Shown here in pieces: positions 29,969 through 37,871 of a stretch of DNA of 44,213 nucleotides; positions within the stretch are counted from its first letter, which is position 1, and every line of letters starts with the position of its first letter. The stretch lies in NCBI GenBank assembly GCA_003482885.1, contig DMXN01000032.1, positions 97,974 to 142,186 of the forward strand, in the 5' to 3' direction. The DNA comes from Candidatus Moraniibacteriota bacterium. Its GTDB lineage: Bacteria; Patescibacteriota; Minisyncoccia; Moranbacterales; UBA2206. Made by a program: the position numbers and the translations under genes. The notes beneath the pieces are model-generated. The model was not told the origin of the DNA, made no database searches, and worked only from the letters and a program-made list of their open reading frames with translations.

Positions 29969-32149
29969 ATGTCCAATATCTTGGAAAACTTAAATTCTTC
30001 TCAGCGGGAGGCGGTGGAAACTACCGAAGGGGCGGTTTTGGTGATTGCGGGAGCGGGATCGGGGAAAACGCGGGCGCTTACATATCGTACGGTTTATTTG
30101 ATTTGCGAGAAAAATATTCCTCCGAGAAATATTTTAGCTGTAACTTTTACCAATAAAGCCGCGGCGGAAATGAAAGAACGCATAGCGGGATTATTAGCCG
30201 ATTCGAATCTACGAATGGAATGCGAATCTACGAATAGTAAAAAATACGGAATGCCTATGGTGGGAACCTTTCATTCGATTTGCGCGAGAATTTTACGATC
30301 GGAAATCAAAAAGTTAGATTTTAGCAGTAATTTTAACATTTTTGACGCGCAGGATCAGCAAAGTTTAATTAAAAAAACCATGAAAGAATTAAATATTGAC
30401 ACGACGCAATTTCGTCCGCAAAGTATTTTGGGGACTATTTCCAAAGCGAAAAATGAATTGATTGACGCGCAAGCGTTTCAAAAGTCCGCTGGCGGATATT
30501 GGGAAGATATTGCGGCAAAGGTTTATGTTAATTATCAAGAAAGGTTGAAAAAAAACAACGCGTTGGATTTTGATGATATTTTAATGTTTCTTGTGGAAAT
30601 TTTTCGCAAATTTCCGGAAGTTTTGGAAAAATATCAAAATATTTTCCGCTATATTATGGTGGACGAATATCAAGACACCAACCACGCGCAATATACATTG
30701 ATTAAAATGCTGGCGGACAAACATAAAAACATTTGCGTTGTGGGTGACGATTGGCAAGGGATTTATTCTTGGCGGGGCGCCAATATTCAAAATATTTTAG
30801 ATTTTGAAAAAGATTATCCTTCCGCCAAGGTGGTGAAATTGGAACAAAATTACCGATCTTCCCAGCAAATTTTGGATGCCGCTTACGGCGTGATTTCCAA
30901 AAATGTCAATCGCAATGATAAAAAAATTTGGACGGAAAATAAAGCCGGACACTTGCTGGTTTCTTATGAAGCGGAAAATGAAGGCGATGAAGCGCGTTTC
31001 ATAGTTTCGGAAGTAATATCTTTGTGCAACAGAGGCGTGAAATTAAATAATATTGTCGTATTGTATCGGACAAACGCGCAATCGAGAATTATCGAGGAAT
31101 CGATGCTTGCCGATTCGATTCCCTATCGCATTATTGGCGGGTTAAAATTTTACCAGCGCAAAGAAATCAAAGATATTATCGCTTATTTGCGATTGATTGA
31201 AAATTTTAATGACGAAATTTCCTTGGAAAGAATTATAAATGAACCGAAACGCGGGATTGGCGAGAAAACTGTGGAGAAATGGACGGCTTTTGCTAAAAGA
31301 AATAGTTTAGATTTAATAATAGCGGGGCTTGAAATTTTAGATGACAAAATTATTAAAACTAAGGCAGAAAATATTGCTAGATTTTGCGAGTTCATTAAAA
31401 GAATGCGGGAAATAAAAAATAACTTATCTTTGGCGGATTTTATTCAGAAAGTTTTTTTGGAAAGCGGATATGAAAAACAGTTATTGGATGGAACCGATGA
31501 AGGGCAAATGCGTTATGAAAACGCGCGGGAATTATTAACTGTTGCGAAGAAATATGATGGGTATGAAAATGGCGAGGGTTTAAGTTTGTTTTTGGAAGAA
31601 GTGGCGCTGGTGGCGGATACGGACAATATTGATCAATCCAGCGAAGCGGTGCATTTGATGACGCTTCACAGCGCCAAAGGTTTGGAATTTCAGTTTGTTT
31701 TTATCGCCGGATTGGAAGAAGGAATTTTGCCGCATTCGCGCAGTTTGCTTAGCGAGCCGGAAATGGAAGAAGAACGGCGATTGATGTATGTGGGAATCAC
31801 GCGCGCCAAACAAAAAGTTTATTTATTATTCACCAAAATGCGCTCTATTTTCGGCTCCACGCAAATCAACGCGCCATCAAGATTTTTAGATGACATCCCA
31901 GAAGAATTAATCGAAAGCGCCGAACTTTCTGGGGTGAATATAAAAGCCAATGAATTTATAGCCGGGCGCAAGAAAACTGTTTTGACTGAAAATAAAGAAA
32001 CTTTCAAGGGCGGAGAAAAAATCGTTCATGAAAAATTCGGCAAAGGGCTGGTAATCGCATCCCAAGGCGACATTATTACCGTTGCTTTCCAATCAGTCGG
32101 ATTGAAAAAGCTTTCCAGCCAAGTCGCGCCGATTAAAAGAGTAGGATAA
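29969..32149 (+). CDS. pcrA: UvrD/PcrA-family DNA helicase (superfamily 1)
   Basis: 726 residues, full length. A 3'-5' DNA helicase in repair and in clearing the replication path. Motifs in order: Q motif LNSSQREAV, Walker A IAGAGSGKTRAL (26-37), Ia FTNKAA, II VDEYQDTNHAQY, III WRGANIQNIL, IV QNYRSS, V VHLMTLHSAKGLEF, VI YVGITRAKQ. The C-terminus has the PcrA-type KIVHEKFGKGLV tail. Residues about 80-92 (SNLRMECESTNSKK) are encoded by two TACGAATnnAATGCGAAT-like repeat words (30209-30239), an in-frame insertion just before the TFHSIC motif. It is convergent with the LysM-CHAP gene, with a shared terminator between them. Confidence 0.95.
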   Translation: MSNILENLNSSQREAVETTEGAVLVIAGAGSGKTRALTYRTVYLICEKNIPPRNILAVTFTNKAAAEMKERIAGLLADSNLRMECESTNSKKYGMPMVGTFHSICARILRSEIKKLDFSSNFNIFDAQDQQSLIKKTMKELNIDTTQFRPQSILGTISKAKNELIDAQAFQKSAGGYWEDIAAKVYVNYQERLKKNNALDFDDILMFLVEIFRKFPEVLEKYQNIFRYIMVDEYQDTNHAQYTLIKMLADKHKNICVVGDDWQGIYSWRGANIQNILDFEKDYPSAKVVKLEQNYRSSQQILDAAYGVISKNVNRNDKKIWTENKAGHLLVSYEAENEGDEARFIVSEVISLCNRGVKLNNIVVLYRTNAQSRIIEESMLADSIPYRIIGGLKFYQRKEIKDIIAYLRLIENFNDEISLERIINEPKRGIGEKTVEKWTAFAKRNSLDLIIAGLEILDDKIIKTKAENIARFCEFIKRMREIKNNLSLADFIQKVFLESGYEKQLLDGTDEGQMRYENARELLTVAKKYDGYENGEGLSLFLEEVALVADTDNIDQSSEAVHLMTLHSAKGLEFQFVFIAGLEEGILPHSRSLLSEPEMEEERRLMYVGITRAKQKVYLLFTKMRSIFGSTQINAPSRFLDDIPEELIESAELSGVNIKANEFIAGRKKTVLTENKETFKGGEKIVHEKFGKGLVIASQGDIITVAFQSVGLKKLSSQVAPIKRVG

Positions 32150-32150
32150 T

Positions 32151-32181
32151 AAAAAAAGACCTGAAAAAAAATCAGTCTTTT
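32151..32181. terminator. Shared terminator of convergent genes
   Basis: AAAAAAGACCTGA and TCAGTCTTTT form a hairpin around an A-run, with T-runs on both strands. It ends the helicase transcript and the oppositely read LysM-CHAP transcript. Confidence 0.7.
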
Positions 32182-32196
32182 CAAATTCTTGAATTT

Positions 32197-33327
32197 TTAA
32201 TAAATAAATCCTTTAATTACCCGGCTGCCTTTGGCCATGATTCGGGTGGATTTTTTGCCCCAGCCCTTATAGTTCATTTCTGAAATCGTAAAACTGTCGG
32301 AGCTCACGCTTTCTACGATTCCCACATGCCCCCACCATGATTCGGAAGAAACCATTACCGAGCCGACGCGCGGAGTTTTTCCGGTGGCGTATCCAGACGC
32401 TTTGGCTTTATACAACCAAGTTCCCGCGTTGCCGCTCCATGGAATTTTTCTTTTTTGCGCCACATACCAAGTGCAATAGCCATAAGGGAAAATATGACCT
32501 CCTTTGCCTCCAATAAGATTCTTGCCGGTGGATTCAAATGATTCATACGGCCGTTCGGCAATATTTAAACCTCTAGCTGCCGGTTTAGGTTTGGGAAGTT
32601 CTTTTTGTCCGTTAGGGATGACAATTTCCTCGCCCTCTTCTATATCGCCATTAGCGGGAAGAGAATTAAAAGCGATGATTTTATCCGCTTCAGCTTTAAA
32701 TTCTTTGGCAATGCTTTTTATGTCATCGCCCTTTTTGACAGTATAAGAAAGTCCGGAAACGGGAAGAATAAATATTTTATCGCCGGGCATAATAGAATCA
32801 ATGTCGTCGATAGCGTTCGCCCAAAGAAGAGTATTGACGGTAATTTTATTGGCGGCGGCAATCGTACTGATCGTGTCTCCCGACCGGACTTCGTAAATAA
32901 TCACGCCACCATCTTCTTCCGGATCTTTAAGTACCGGGCAGTTTTCGGAAACTAGCGCGTTTCCTTGCATAAGCATCGGATCGGACAATGAACCCTCGTT
33001 ATCTTGCAGCGCGGGATCGGGAACAATTTTTGCTTCCGCCAAAGGCGCTAAGGCTAGAGAAGTCTTTTGATTAGCTTTCAAAAAAAATTTGTCTTCCAAG
33101 GGGTTGGCATAATTGTCAGTCGCCGCTCCGAGATAACCAAACAAAAAACCACTAGACTCTTGTCCGGCGGAAAGATTGGTGGCGGATACCAAAAGGGAGC
33201 AGGAAACTACGACAATAAAAGAGGAGTAGTTTCTGAACAGATGCAGAATTTTGACAGTGCGCCGTTCTTTTATGAATGCTACTATGCTTTTTTGTTTCCA
33301 ATGAAGCAATGTAACGATATTTTTCAA
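32197..33327 (-). CDS. LysM-CHAP peptidoglycan hydrolase
   Basis: 376 residues. An N-terminal signal anchor lies at about 34-52. Two LysM domains follow (about 145-190, YEVRSGDTISTIAAANKI; 192-240, YTVKKGDDIKSIAKEF) and bind the wall glycan. The C-terminal CHAP domain (about 275-376) has its Cys in YGYCTWYVAQK and its His in WWGHVGIVES, then SEMNYKGWG. It should cut peptidoglycan peptides outside the membrane during growth or division. A strong promoter (33480-33508) lies 146 bases upstream, leaving a long leader with a stable hairpin (33370-33419), which suggests RNA-level control. Confidence 0.9.
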   Translation of the reverse strand: MKNIVTLLHWKQKSIVAFIKERRTVKILHLFRNYSSFIVVVSCSLLVSATNLSAGQESSGFLFGYLGAATDNYANPLEDKFFLKANQKTSLALAPLAEAKIVPDPALQDNEGSLSDPMLMQGNALVSENCPVLKDPEEDGGVIIYEVRSGDTISTIAAANKITVNTLLWANAIDDIDSIMPGDKIFILPVSGLSYTVKKGDDIKSIAKEFKAEADKIIAFNSLPANGDIEEGEEIVIPNGQKELPKPKPAARGLNIAERPYESFESTGKNLIGGKGGHIFPYGYCTWYVAQKRKIPWSGNAGTWLYKAKASGYATGKTPRVGSVMVSSESWWGHVGIVESVSSDSFTISEMNYKGWGKKSTRIMAKGSRVIKGFIY

Positions 33328-33369
33328 GTTTTTTCGGCAAAACGGATTTCTCAGTATAGTTTGCGTTAA

Positions 33370-33419
33370 CTTACTAATACGATTAACCTTTCTTATTGGT
33401 TTTAGTAAGAACTTAGCTG
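33370..33419 (-). promoter_or_regulatory. Hairpin in the leader of the LysM-CHAP gene
   Basis: CTTACTAA (33370-33377) and TTAGTAAG (33412-33419) pair, with AACC/GGTT inside. It lies in the 146-nt leader and may be a regulatory RNA fold. No known riboswitch core was recognised. Confidence 0.4.
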
Positions 33420-33479
33420 TTTCTTGGAAAATCTTCTAGCAAGCCTTAAGCCTAAAACCCTAATTTTTACCTAATGATG

Positions 33480-33508
33480 AGTATAGCCCCCCTGCCGATT
33501 TTTGTCAA
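33480..33508 (-). promoter_or_regulatory. Promoter of the LysM-CHAP gene
   Basis: Minus strand TTGACA (33503-33508), 17-base spacer, TATACT (33480-33485): near consensus. The predicted start is near 33473. It overlaps the promoter of the divergently read xer gene. Confidence 0.75.
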
Positions 33509-33528
33509 TCGCAGTTTTGGTATAGAAT
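33502..33528 (+). promoter_or_regulatory. Promoter of the xer gene (leaderless)
   Basis: TTGTCA (33502-33507) and TAGAAT (33523-33528), 6 bases before the ATG at 33535, so the mRNA has no leader. The -35 region overlaps the divergent LysM-CHAP promoter. Confidence 0.5.
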
Positions 33529-33534
33529 AGGGCT

Positions 33535-34521
33535 ATGCTAATCAAGGAAATTAAAACCCAATTTTTAGAATATTTGGAAATTGAGAAAGGCCGCTCGCAA
33601 AAAACCATTGAAAACTATGACCATTATCTTAATCGTTTTTTGAATTGGGCGAAGGTTGCTAATCCGGCGCAAATTACCGCTGAATTGGTGAGAAATTTTC
33701 GCGTTTATCTTAATCGTTATGAAGATGAAAAAGGCCGGAAGCTGAAAAAAATCACCCAAGGTTTTTATATGATTGCCATTCGCAATTTTTTAAAATTTCT
33801 AGCCAAGAGAGATATTGCGTCCTTGCAGGCGGAAAAAATCGAGATGAGTAAATCTCCGACGCGCGAAGTGGATTTTTTGGAAATTGAAGAAATCGAGCGG
33901 ATTTTGGCGGTGGCGGGCGGGCAAGATTTCAAATCTTTGCGCGATCGGGCGATTTTAGAGTTGCTTTTTTCGGCCGGATTGCGGGTTTCGGAATTGACAA
34001 ATATTGATCGGGAAAAAATAGATTTGAAAAGACAAGAGTTGAGCGTTCGAGGAAAAGGCGACAAAGTGCGGGTGGTTTTTATTTCCGATTCCGCTTCCGG
34101 CGTGATAAAAAGATATTTGGAAAAAAGAATCGATGTCGATCCGGCGCTTTTCGTGAGAGATGTGGTTGGCTTAAAAAAATTTGAAAAAAAACAAACAATC
34201 GTAAAAACGCAACCGCTTGCAAAGACGCTCCGGCGAGGCGTTTTTGCGGGCGAGGATGTGGATAACCTGCGTCTAACGCCAAGAAGCATCCAAAGAATCG
34301 TCAAGCATTACGCGATCAAGGCGGGAATTGTAAAGGATGTCCATCCACACACGCTTCGACATAGCTTTGCCACCGATTTATTGATCAATGGCGCCGATAT
34401 TCGCTCGGTGCAAGCCATGCTCGGGCATTCATCAATTACCACTACGCAAGTTTATACCCATATTACCAACAAGCAACTGAAAGAAGTCCATAAAGCTTTT
34501 CATTCAAGGAGGAGGAAATAA
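33535..34521 (+). CDS. XerC/XerD-family tyrosine recombinase
   Basis: 328 residues. The N-terminal SAM-like core-binding domain (about 1-95) is followed by the catalytic domain with R150 (SAGLRVSEL), K174 (RGKGDKVR), H272 and R275 (HTLRHSFA), H298 (LGHSSITTTQ) and nucleophile Y307 (QVYTHI): all catalytic residues are present. Residues about 228-240 (LAKTLRRGVFAGE) are an insertion encoded by a 29-nt palindrome (34219-34247), in a loop before the RLTPRSIQRIV segment. It is probably the chromosome dimer resolution enzyme rather than a phage integrase, because it is a lone Xer-sized protein, but two tRNA genes follow at 34700. Confidence 0.9.
   Translation: MLIKEIKTQFLEYLEIEKGRSQKTIENYDHYLNRFLNWAKVANPAQITAELVRNFRVYLNRYEDEKGRKLKKITQGFYMIAIRNFLKFLAKRDIASLQAEKIEMSKSPTREVDFLEIEEIERILAVAGGQDFKSLRDRAILELLFSAGLRVSELTNIDREKIDLKRQELSVRGKGDKVRVVFISDSASGVIKRYLEKRIDVDPALFVRDVVGLKKFEKKQTIVKTQPLAKTLRRGVFAGEDVDNLRLTPRSIQRIVKHYAIKAGIVKDVHPHTLRHSFATDLLINGADIRSVQAMLGHSSITTTQVYTHITNKQLKEVHKAFHSRRRK
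34219..34247. repeat. 29-nt palindrome, diverged copy inside the xer gene
   Basis: GCAAAGACGC and GCGTTTTTGC with one G-T pair, 29 bases long like the ksgA copies. In the xer frame it reads AKTLRRGVFA, the same frame as ETPRRGVS in KsgA. Confidence 0.75.
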
Positions 34522-34699
34522 TTGACGGGACCGGCACAAAGGAAAGTTTTATCGAAAAAATAATCGCCATTAGGCTACGGGCTAAAAAAGATTTAAAACG
34601 ATGTATCGAGGAGAGAGATTTTATATACAAAAACCAATTCCAAATTTTTGCGGATTCAGTCTCGACTGCAATCGGGACGATCAAACAAGTTATAGATTG

Positions 34700-34771
34700 T
34701 GGGACCAGCTGGATTCGAACCAGCGACCAAACGATTATGAGTCGTCCGCTCTACCACTGAGCTATGGTCCC
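34700..34771 (-). tRNA. tRNA-Met (anticodon CAT)
   Basis: Acceptor GGGACCA/TGGTCCC, D-arm GCTC/GAGC, anticodon stem GACGA/TCGTT with loop CTCATAA, and T-loop GTTCGAATC. The anticodon stem lacks the three G-C pairs of an initiator, so it is an elongator or a tRNA-Ile with lysidine (TilS is encoded nearby). CCA is not encoded. Confidence 0.92.
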
Positions 34772-34813
34772 ATTAGTATAACTTAGATTTTTAAGGAACT
34801 CTCATATTATCTG

Positions 34814-34887
34814 TGGGCATATCCCGACTCGAACGGGAGACCTTTTCCATGTCAAGGAAACGCTCTAACCAACTGAGCTATACGCCC
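34814..34887 (-). tRNA. tRNA-Val (anticodon GAC)
   Basis: Acceptor GGGCGTA/TATGCCC, D-arm GCTC/GAGC, anticodon stem TTTCC/GGAAA with loop TTGACAT, and T-loop GTTCGAGTC. CCA is not encoded. Confidence 0.92.
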
Positions 34888-34894
34888 CTAAAAT

Positions 34895-35893
34895 TTATTT
34901 TTCCATCTTAATAGTTTTCACCGCGTCGGCGGTCGGCAGATGCATTAATTCTTTTTTCGGTTCCTTGATTTCTTCAACAACTTTTTCTTCTTCTTTCGGA
35001 GTGGCGATGGTGTGGAAAAATAGAACCCAAGCGATTTGGGAGAAAGCGGTAAAAGCGGAATAAAAAAGTATAATCGTAAAAGCGAAAATAATCAAGCCGA
35101 AAATGATGGCGATGATTATTCCAGTTTCTTTAAAAATAAAAAACAATATCAATCCGATCAGTCCAAAAATAATTAAAACTGCCAACGCTGCCGCAATAAT
35201 AATCAAAAAAGAAAAAATGCCCAAAGGAATAAATAATAATGACATAATGATGCCGGCGAGAATGTTTTTTTTAAAAAGAGCGTAAGCGTTTTCTATGGCT
35301 ATCCAAGGCGTTAAGTCGGCTAGAACGGCGTAAAAGCAAGCGTATGTTTGCAGAAATTTGTACAAAACCAACAAGGGAATAATAATTAAAAAGGCTAAAA
35401 TAGCCAGCGGAATGGCAATAGCATAAGATTTTGCGGCGAATAAAAACGCAATGGGCAAGACAATGACCGCCGCGCAAATTATAAAAGCCAGTCCGGAAAA
35501 TAAAATTATGCAAAATATTTTCCAAAAATATTTTTTTCCATCTTTCCAGCCCGACTTGAAATCAGCCGGCTTGTTTTTTAATAAATGCTGGGTGGACTTG
35601 ATAATTGCGCCTTGTCCAAGAAGGCTTAAAAAAATAGAAATAAAAAAAAGAATAATTAAAAAACTCAAAACAAACAAAATAACATTTGGATATGCGACAA
35701 AAAAATTCAGATCGGGTAATTTTCCGAAAATACTTTGCCATCTTTCCATAGTTTCCGGATTATCTGATAGAATATATCTAAAATTAAAAATTCCCGGCAA
35801 AAGAAAAAACAAGCCGAACCACCAAAGAAAGCGGTTTTTCCAAGTTATATTCCATGCGGCGAGGAAGATTTTTAGGTAATCAATATTTAGCAT
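34895..35893 (-). CDS. Polytopic membrane protein of unknown function
   Basis: 332 residues with about six membrane segments (about 17-37, 65-92, 125-150, 160-185, 215-245, 250-290). The N-terminus (AWNITWKNRFLWWFGLFFLL) and repeated helix pairs with short loops resemble the DUF-type membrane proteins that are often annotated near FtsH. The last 40 residues are polar. It starts 4 bases after the ftsH stop and so is most likely cotranscribed with it. No catalytic motif is seen. Confidence 0.7.
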   Translation of the reverse strand: MLNIDYLKIFLAAWNITWKNRFLWWFGLFFLLPGIFNFRYILSDNPETMERWQSIFGKLPDLNFFVAYPNVILFVLSFLIILFFISIFLSLLGQGAIIKSTQHLLKNKPADFKSGWKDGKKYFWKIFCIILFSGLAFIICAAVIVLPIAFLFAAKSYAIAIPLAILAFLIIIPLLVLYKFLQTYACFYAVLADLTPWIAIENAYALFKKNILAGIIMSLLFIPLGIFSFLIIIAAALAVLIIFGLIGLILFFIFKETGIIIAIIFGLIIFAFTIILFYSAFTAFSQIAWVLFFHTIATPKEEEKVVEEIKEPKKELMHLPTADAVKTIKMEK

Positions 35894-35897
35894 GAGA

Positions 35898-37745
35898 TTA
35901 AACTGTTTTTATTGCTTCTTTATTCTCAATTTTTATTCCCATTATCTCATTAAACTCTTTTTGTTCAATAGTCTCTTTTTCTAAGAGAACATTGGAAATT
36001 TTGTCGAGCAAGTCTTTTTTCTCAATAAGTATTTTTTCAGCCACTTTGTAGGCGTTATCGATAAATTTAGTAACTTGATTGTCAATTTCTCGGGCGGTTT
36101 CTTCGGAATAATTTTTTTCTTCGCGCAGTTCTTTGCCGAGAAAAACCAATTCTTCTTTATGACCGAAAGTTCTCGGTCCCAAATCGCTCATTCCATAGCG
36201 AGTAACTAAATTTCTGGCGATAGCGGTGGATCTTTCCAAATCGTTAGATGCGCCGGTGGTAATATCATGAAAAGTTAGCTTCTCGCTGATATATCCGCCC
36301 AAATATACAGACAGTTCGTCAATAAAATAATTGCGGGAATGAAGCATCTTGTCTTTTGTCGGCGCGTTCAAAGTATAACCGCCGGCGTTGCCGCGGGAAA
36401 TAATAGAAACTTTTTGCACCGGATCGGAATGTTTAAGCGACGCGGCGATTAAAGCATGCCCGGCTTCATGATAGGCGATAATTTTCTTTTCATCTTCATC
36501 GATGCGGCGGCTTTTTCTTTCCGGTCCGAGGATAACTTTTTCGATTGCTTCGGTAAGTTCCGGCATAGCCACTATTTTTTTCTCTCGCCGGGCAGTAAGA
36601 ATAGCGGCTTCGTTTAATAAGTTGGAAAGATCCGCTCCGGAAAATCCGGGCGTTCTTTGCGCGATAACTCTCAAATCAACTTCTTTGCCCAGCGGTTTAT
36701 TTTTCGAATGAATTTTTAAAATCGCCGTTCTTTCTTCAATATCCGGCAAATTCATTATTACTCGCCGGTCGAATCGGCCGGGACGAAGAAGCGCCGGATC
36801 AAGCACATCAGGACGATTGGTGGCGGCGATAACAATAACATTAATGCTGGTATCAAAACCATCCATTTCCACTAAAATTTGGTTGAGCGTTTGTTCTCTT
36901 TCATCATGCCCTCCGCCTAAACCAGCTCCCCGATGGCGACCGACAGCATCAATTTCATCTATAAAAACAATCGCTGGCGCGTTTTTTTTGGCCTGCTTAA
37001 AAAGATCCCGTACGCGCGACGCGCCTACTCCCACGAACATTTCTACAAATTCCGATCCGGAAATATTGAAAAATGGCACATTAGCCTCCCCTGCCACCGC
37101 TTTGGCAATTAAAGTTTTTCCTGTTCCCGGAGAGCCCAAAAGCAAAACGCCTTTCGGGATTTTCGCGCCTAAGTTTAAAAACTTTTGAGGATTTTTCAGA
37201 AATTCAACAATTTCGTATAATTCTTCTTTGGCTTCCTTGGCTCCGGCGACATCGGAAAAAATAACGCGATTTTTCTTATCTTTCGGATCGATCATCCGCG
37301 CTTTAGACGAACCAAAAGAAAGCGCTTGGTTGTTGCCTCTTTGCGCTTGGCGCATTATGAACCAAATGAAACCGGCGATCAGCAGAAACGGCAAAAGAAA
37401 AGGCAAAATCGCTCCGAGCCAAAGACTGGCTCCGGTTTCGCCTTTAACTATTACATTTACAACTTTCAATTTTTCCTGATCCACGCCGTAATTTTTGAAA
37501 GTTTCCGTAATTCCCGCTTCCTTTTCTTTAACGGCTTTTTCAGTTTTTCCGTCAACCATCGTAATAGTCAGTTCATCGTTAGTTACGGAAATCTCCTTGA
37601 CTTTTTGTTCGTTAATTTGGGAAACCAAAGTGGAAAGCGAAACGGCTTCCGGTTTTTTTTCCGGGGAGCTGAAAAGAATCAAAACTCCTGTCACAAAAAG
37701 AAACAAAAACAAAACGAAGCTGATATTTTTAAGCAAATTTTTCAT
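35898..37745 (-). CDS. ftsH: ATP-dependent zinc metalloprotease FtsH
   Basis: 615 residues. Two membrane helices (about 6-26 and 109-131) flank a small external domain. The AAA+ domain has Walker A GSPGTGKT (204-211, with Ser in place of the usual Pro), Walker B IVFIDEID, and the second region of homology RPGRFDR. The zinc site is HEAGH (426-430), with the third ligand expected in the DLERSTAIAR region. It unfolds and degrades membrane and cytosolic proteins. Genes follow in order tilS, ftsH, membrane protein; the start region lies in a TACGAATTACGAATTTGTACG repeat (37744-37792). Confidence 0.97.
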   Translation of the reverse strand: MKNLLKNISFVLFLFLFVTGVLILFSSPEKKPEAVSLSTLVSQINEQKVKEISVTNDELTITMVDGKTEKAVKEKEAGITETFKNYGVDQEKLKVVNVIVKGETGASLWLGAILPFLLPFLLIAGFIWFIMRQAQRGNNQALSFGSSKARMIDPKDKKNRVIFSDVAGAKEAKEELYEIVEFLKNPQKFLNLGAKIPKGVLLLGSPGTGKTLIAKAVAGEANVPFFNISGSEFVEMFVGVGASRVRDLFKQAKKNAPAIVFIDEIDAVGRHRGAGLGGGHDEREQTLNQILVEMDGFDTSINVIVIAATNRPDVLDPALLRPGRFDRRVIMNLPDIEERTAILKIHSKNKPLGKEVDLRVIAQRTPGFSGADLSNLLNEAAILTARREKKIVAMPELTEAIEKVILGPERKSRRIDEDEKKIIAYHEAGHALIAASLKHSDPVQKVSIISRGNAGGYTLNAPTKDKMLHSRNYFIDELSVYLGGYISEKLTFHDITTGASNDLERSTAIARNLVTRYGMSDLGPRTFGHKEELVFLGKELREEKNYSEETAREIDNQVTKFIDNAYKVAEKILIEKKDLLDKISNVLLEKETIEQKEFNEIMGIKIENKEAIKTV

Positions 37746-37792
37746 AATTCTACGAATTACGAATTTGTACGAATGTACGAATTACGAATTCA
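37744..37792. repeat. TACGAATTACGAATTTGTACG-type repeat
   Basis: A run of the word CTACGAATTACGAATTTGTACG followed by a near copy, just upstream of ftsH. Related words are at 8490, 13852, 15018, 20963 and 30209. Confidence 0.7.
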
Positions 37793-37871
37793 AATAAATA
37801 AAAAATAATTATAATCCATCAAAGGATTTTTGAAAAATCATAGCCTATCATTCAATCAGACAAATCACAGT

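Noticed and set aside
33535..34887. Integrative element inserted at tRNA genes by the Xer-like recombinase
   Set aside because: No repeated tRNA 3' end, no excision or replication genes. The recombinase looks like a normal chromosomal Xer protein, and the neighbouring genes are housekeeping.
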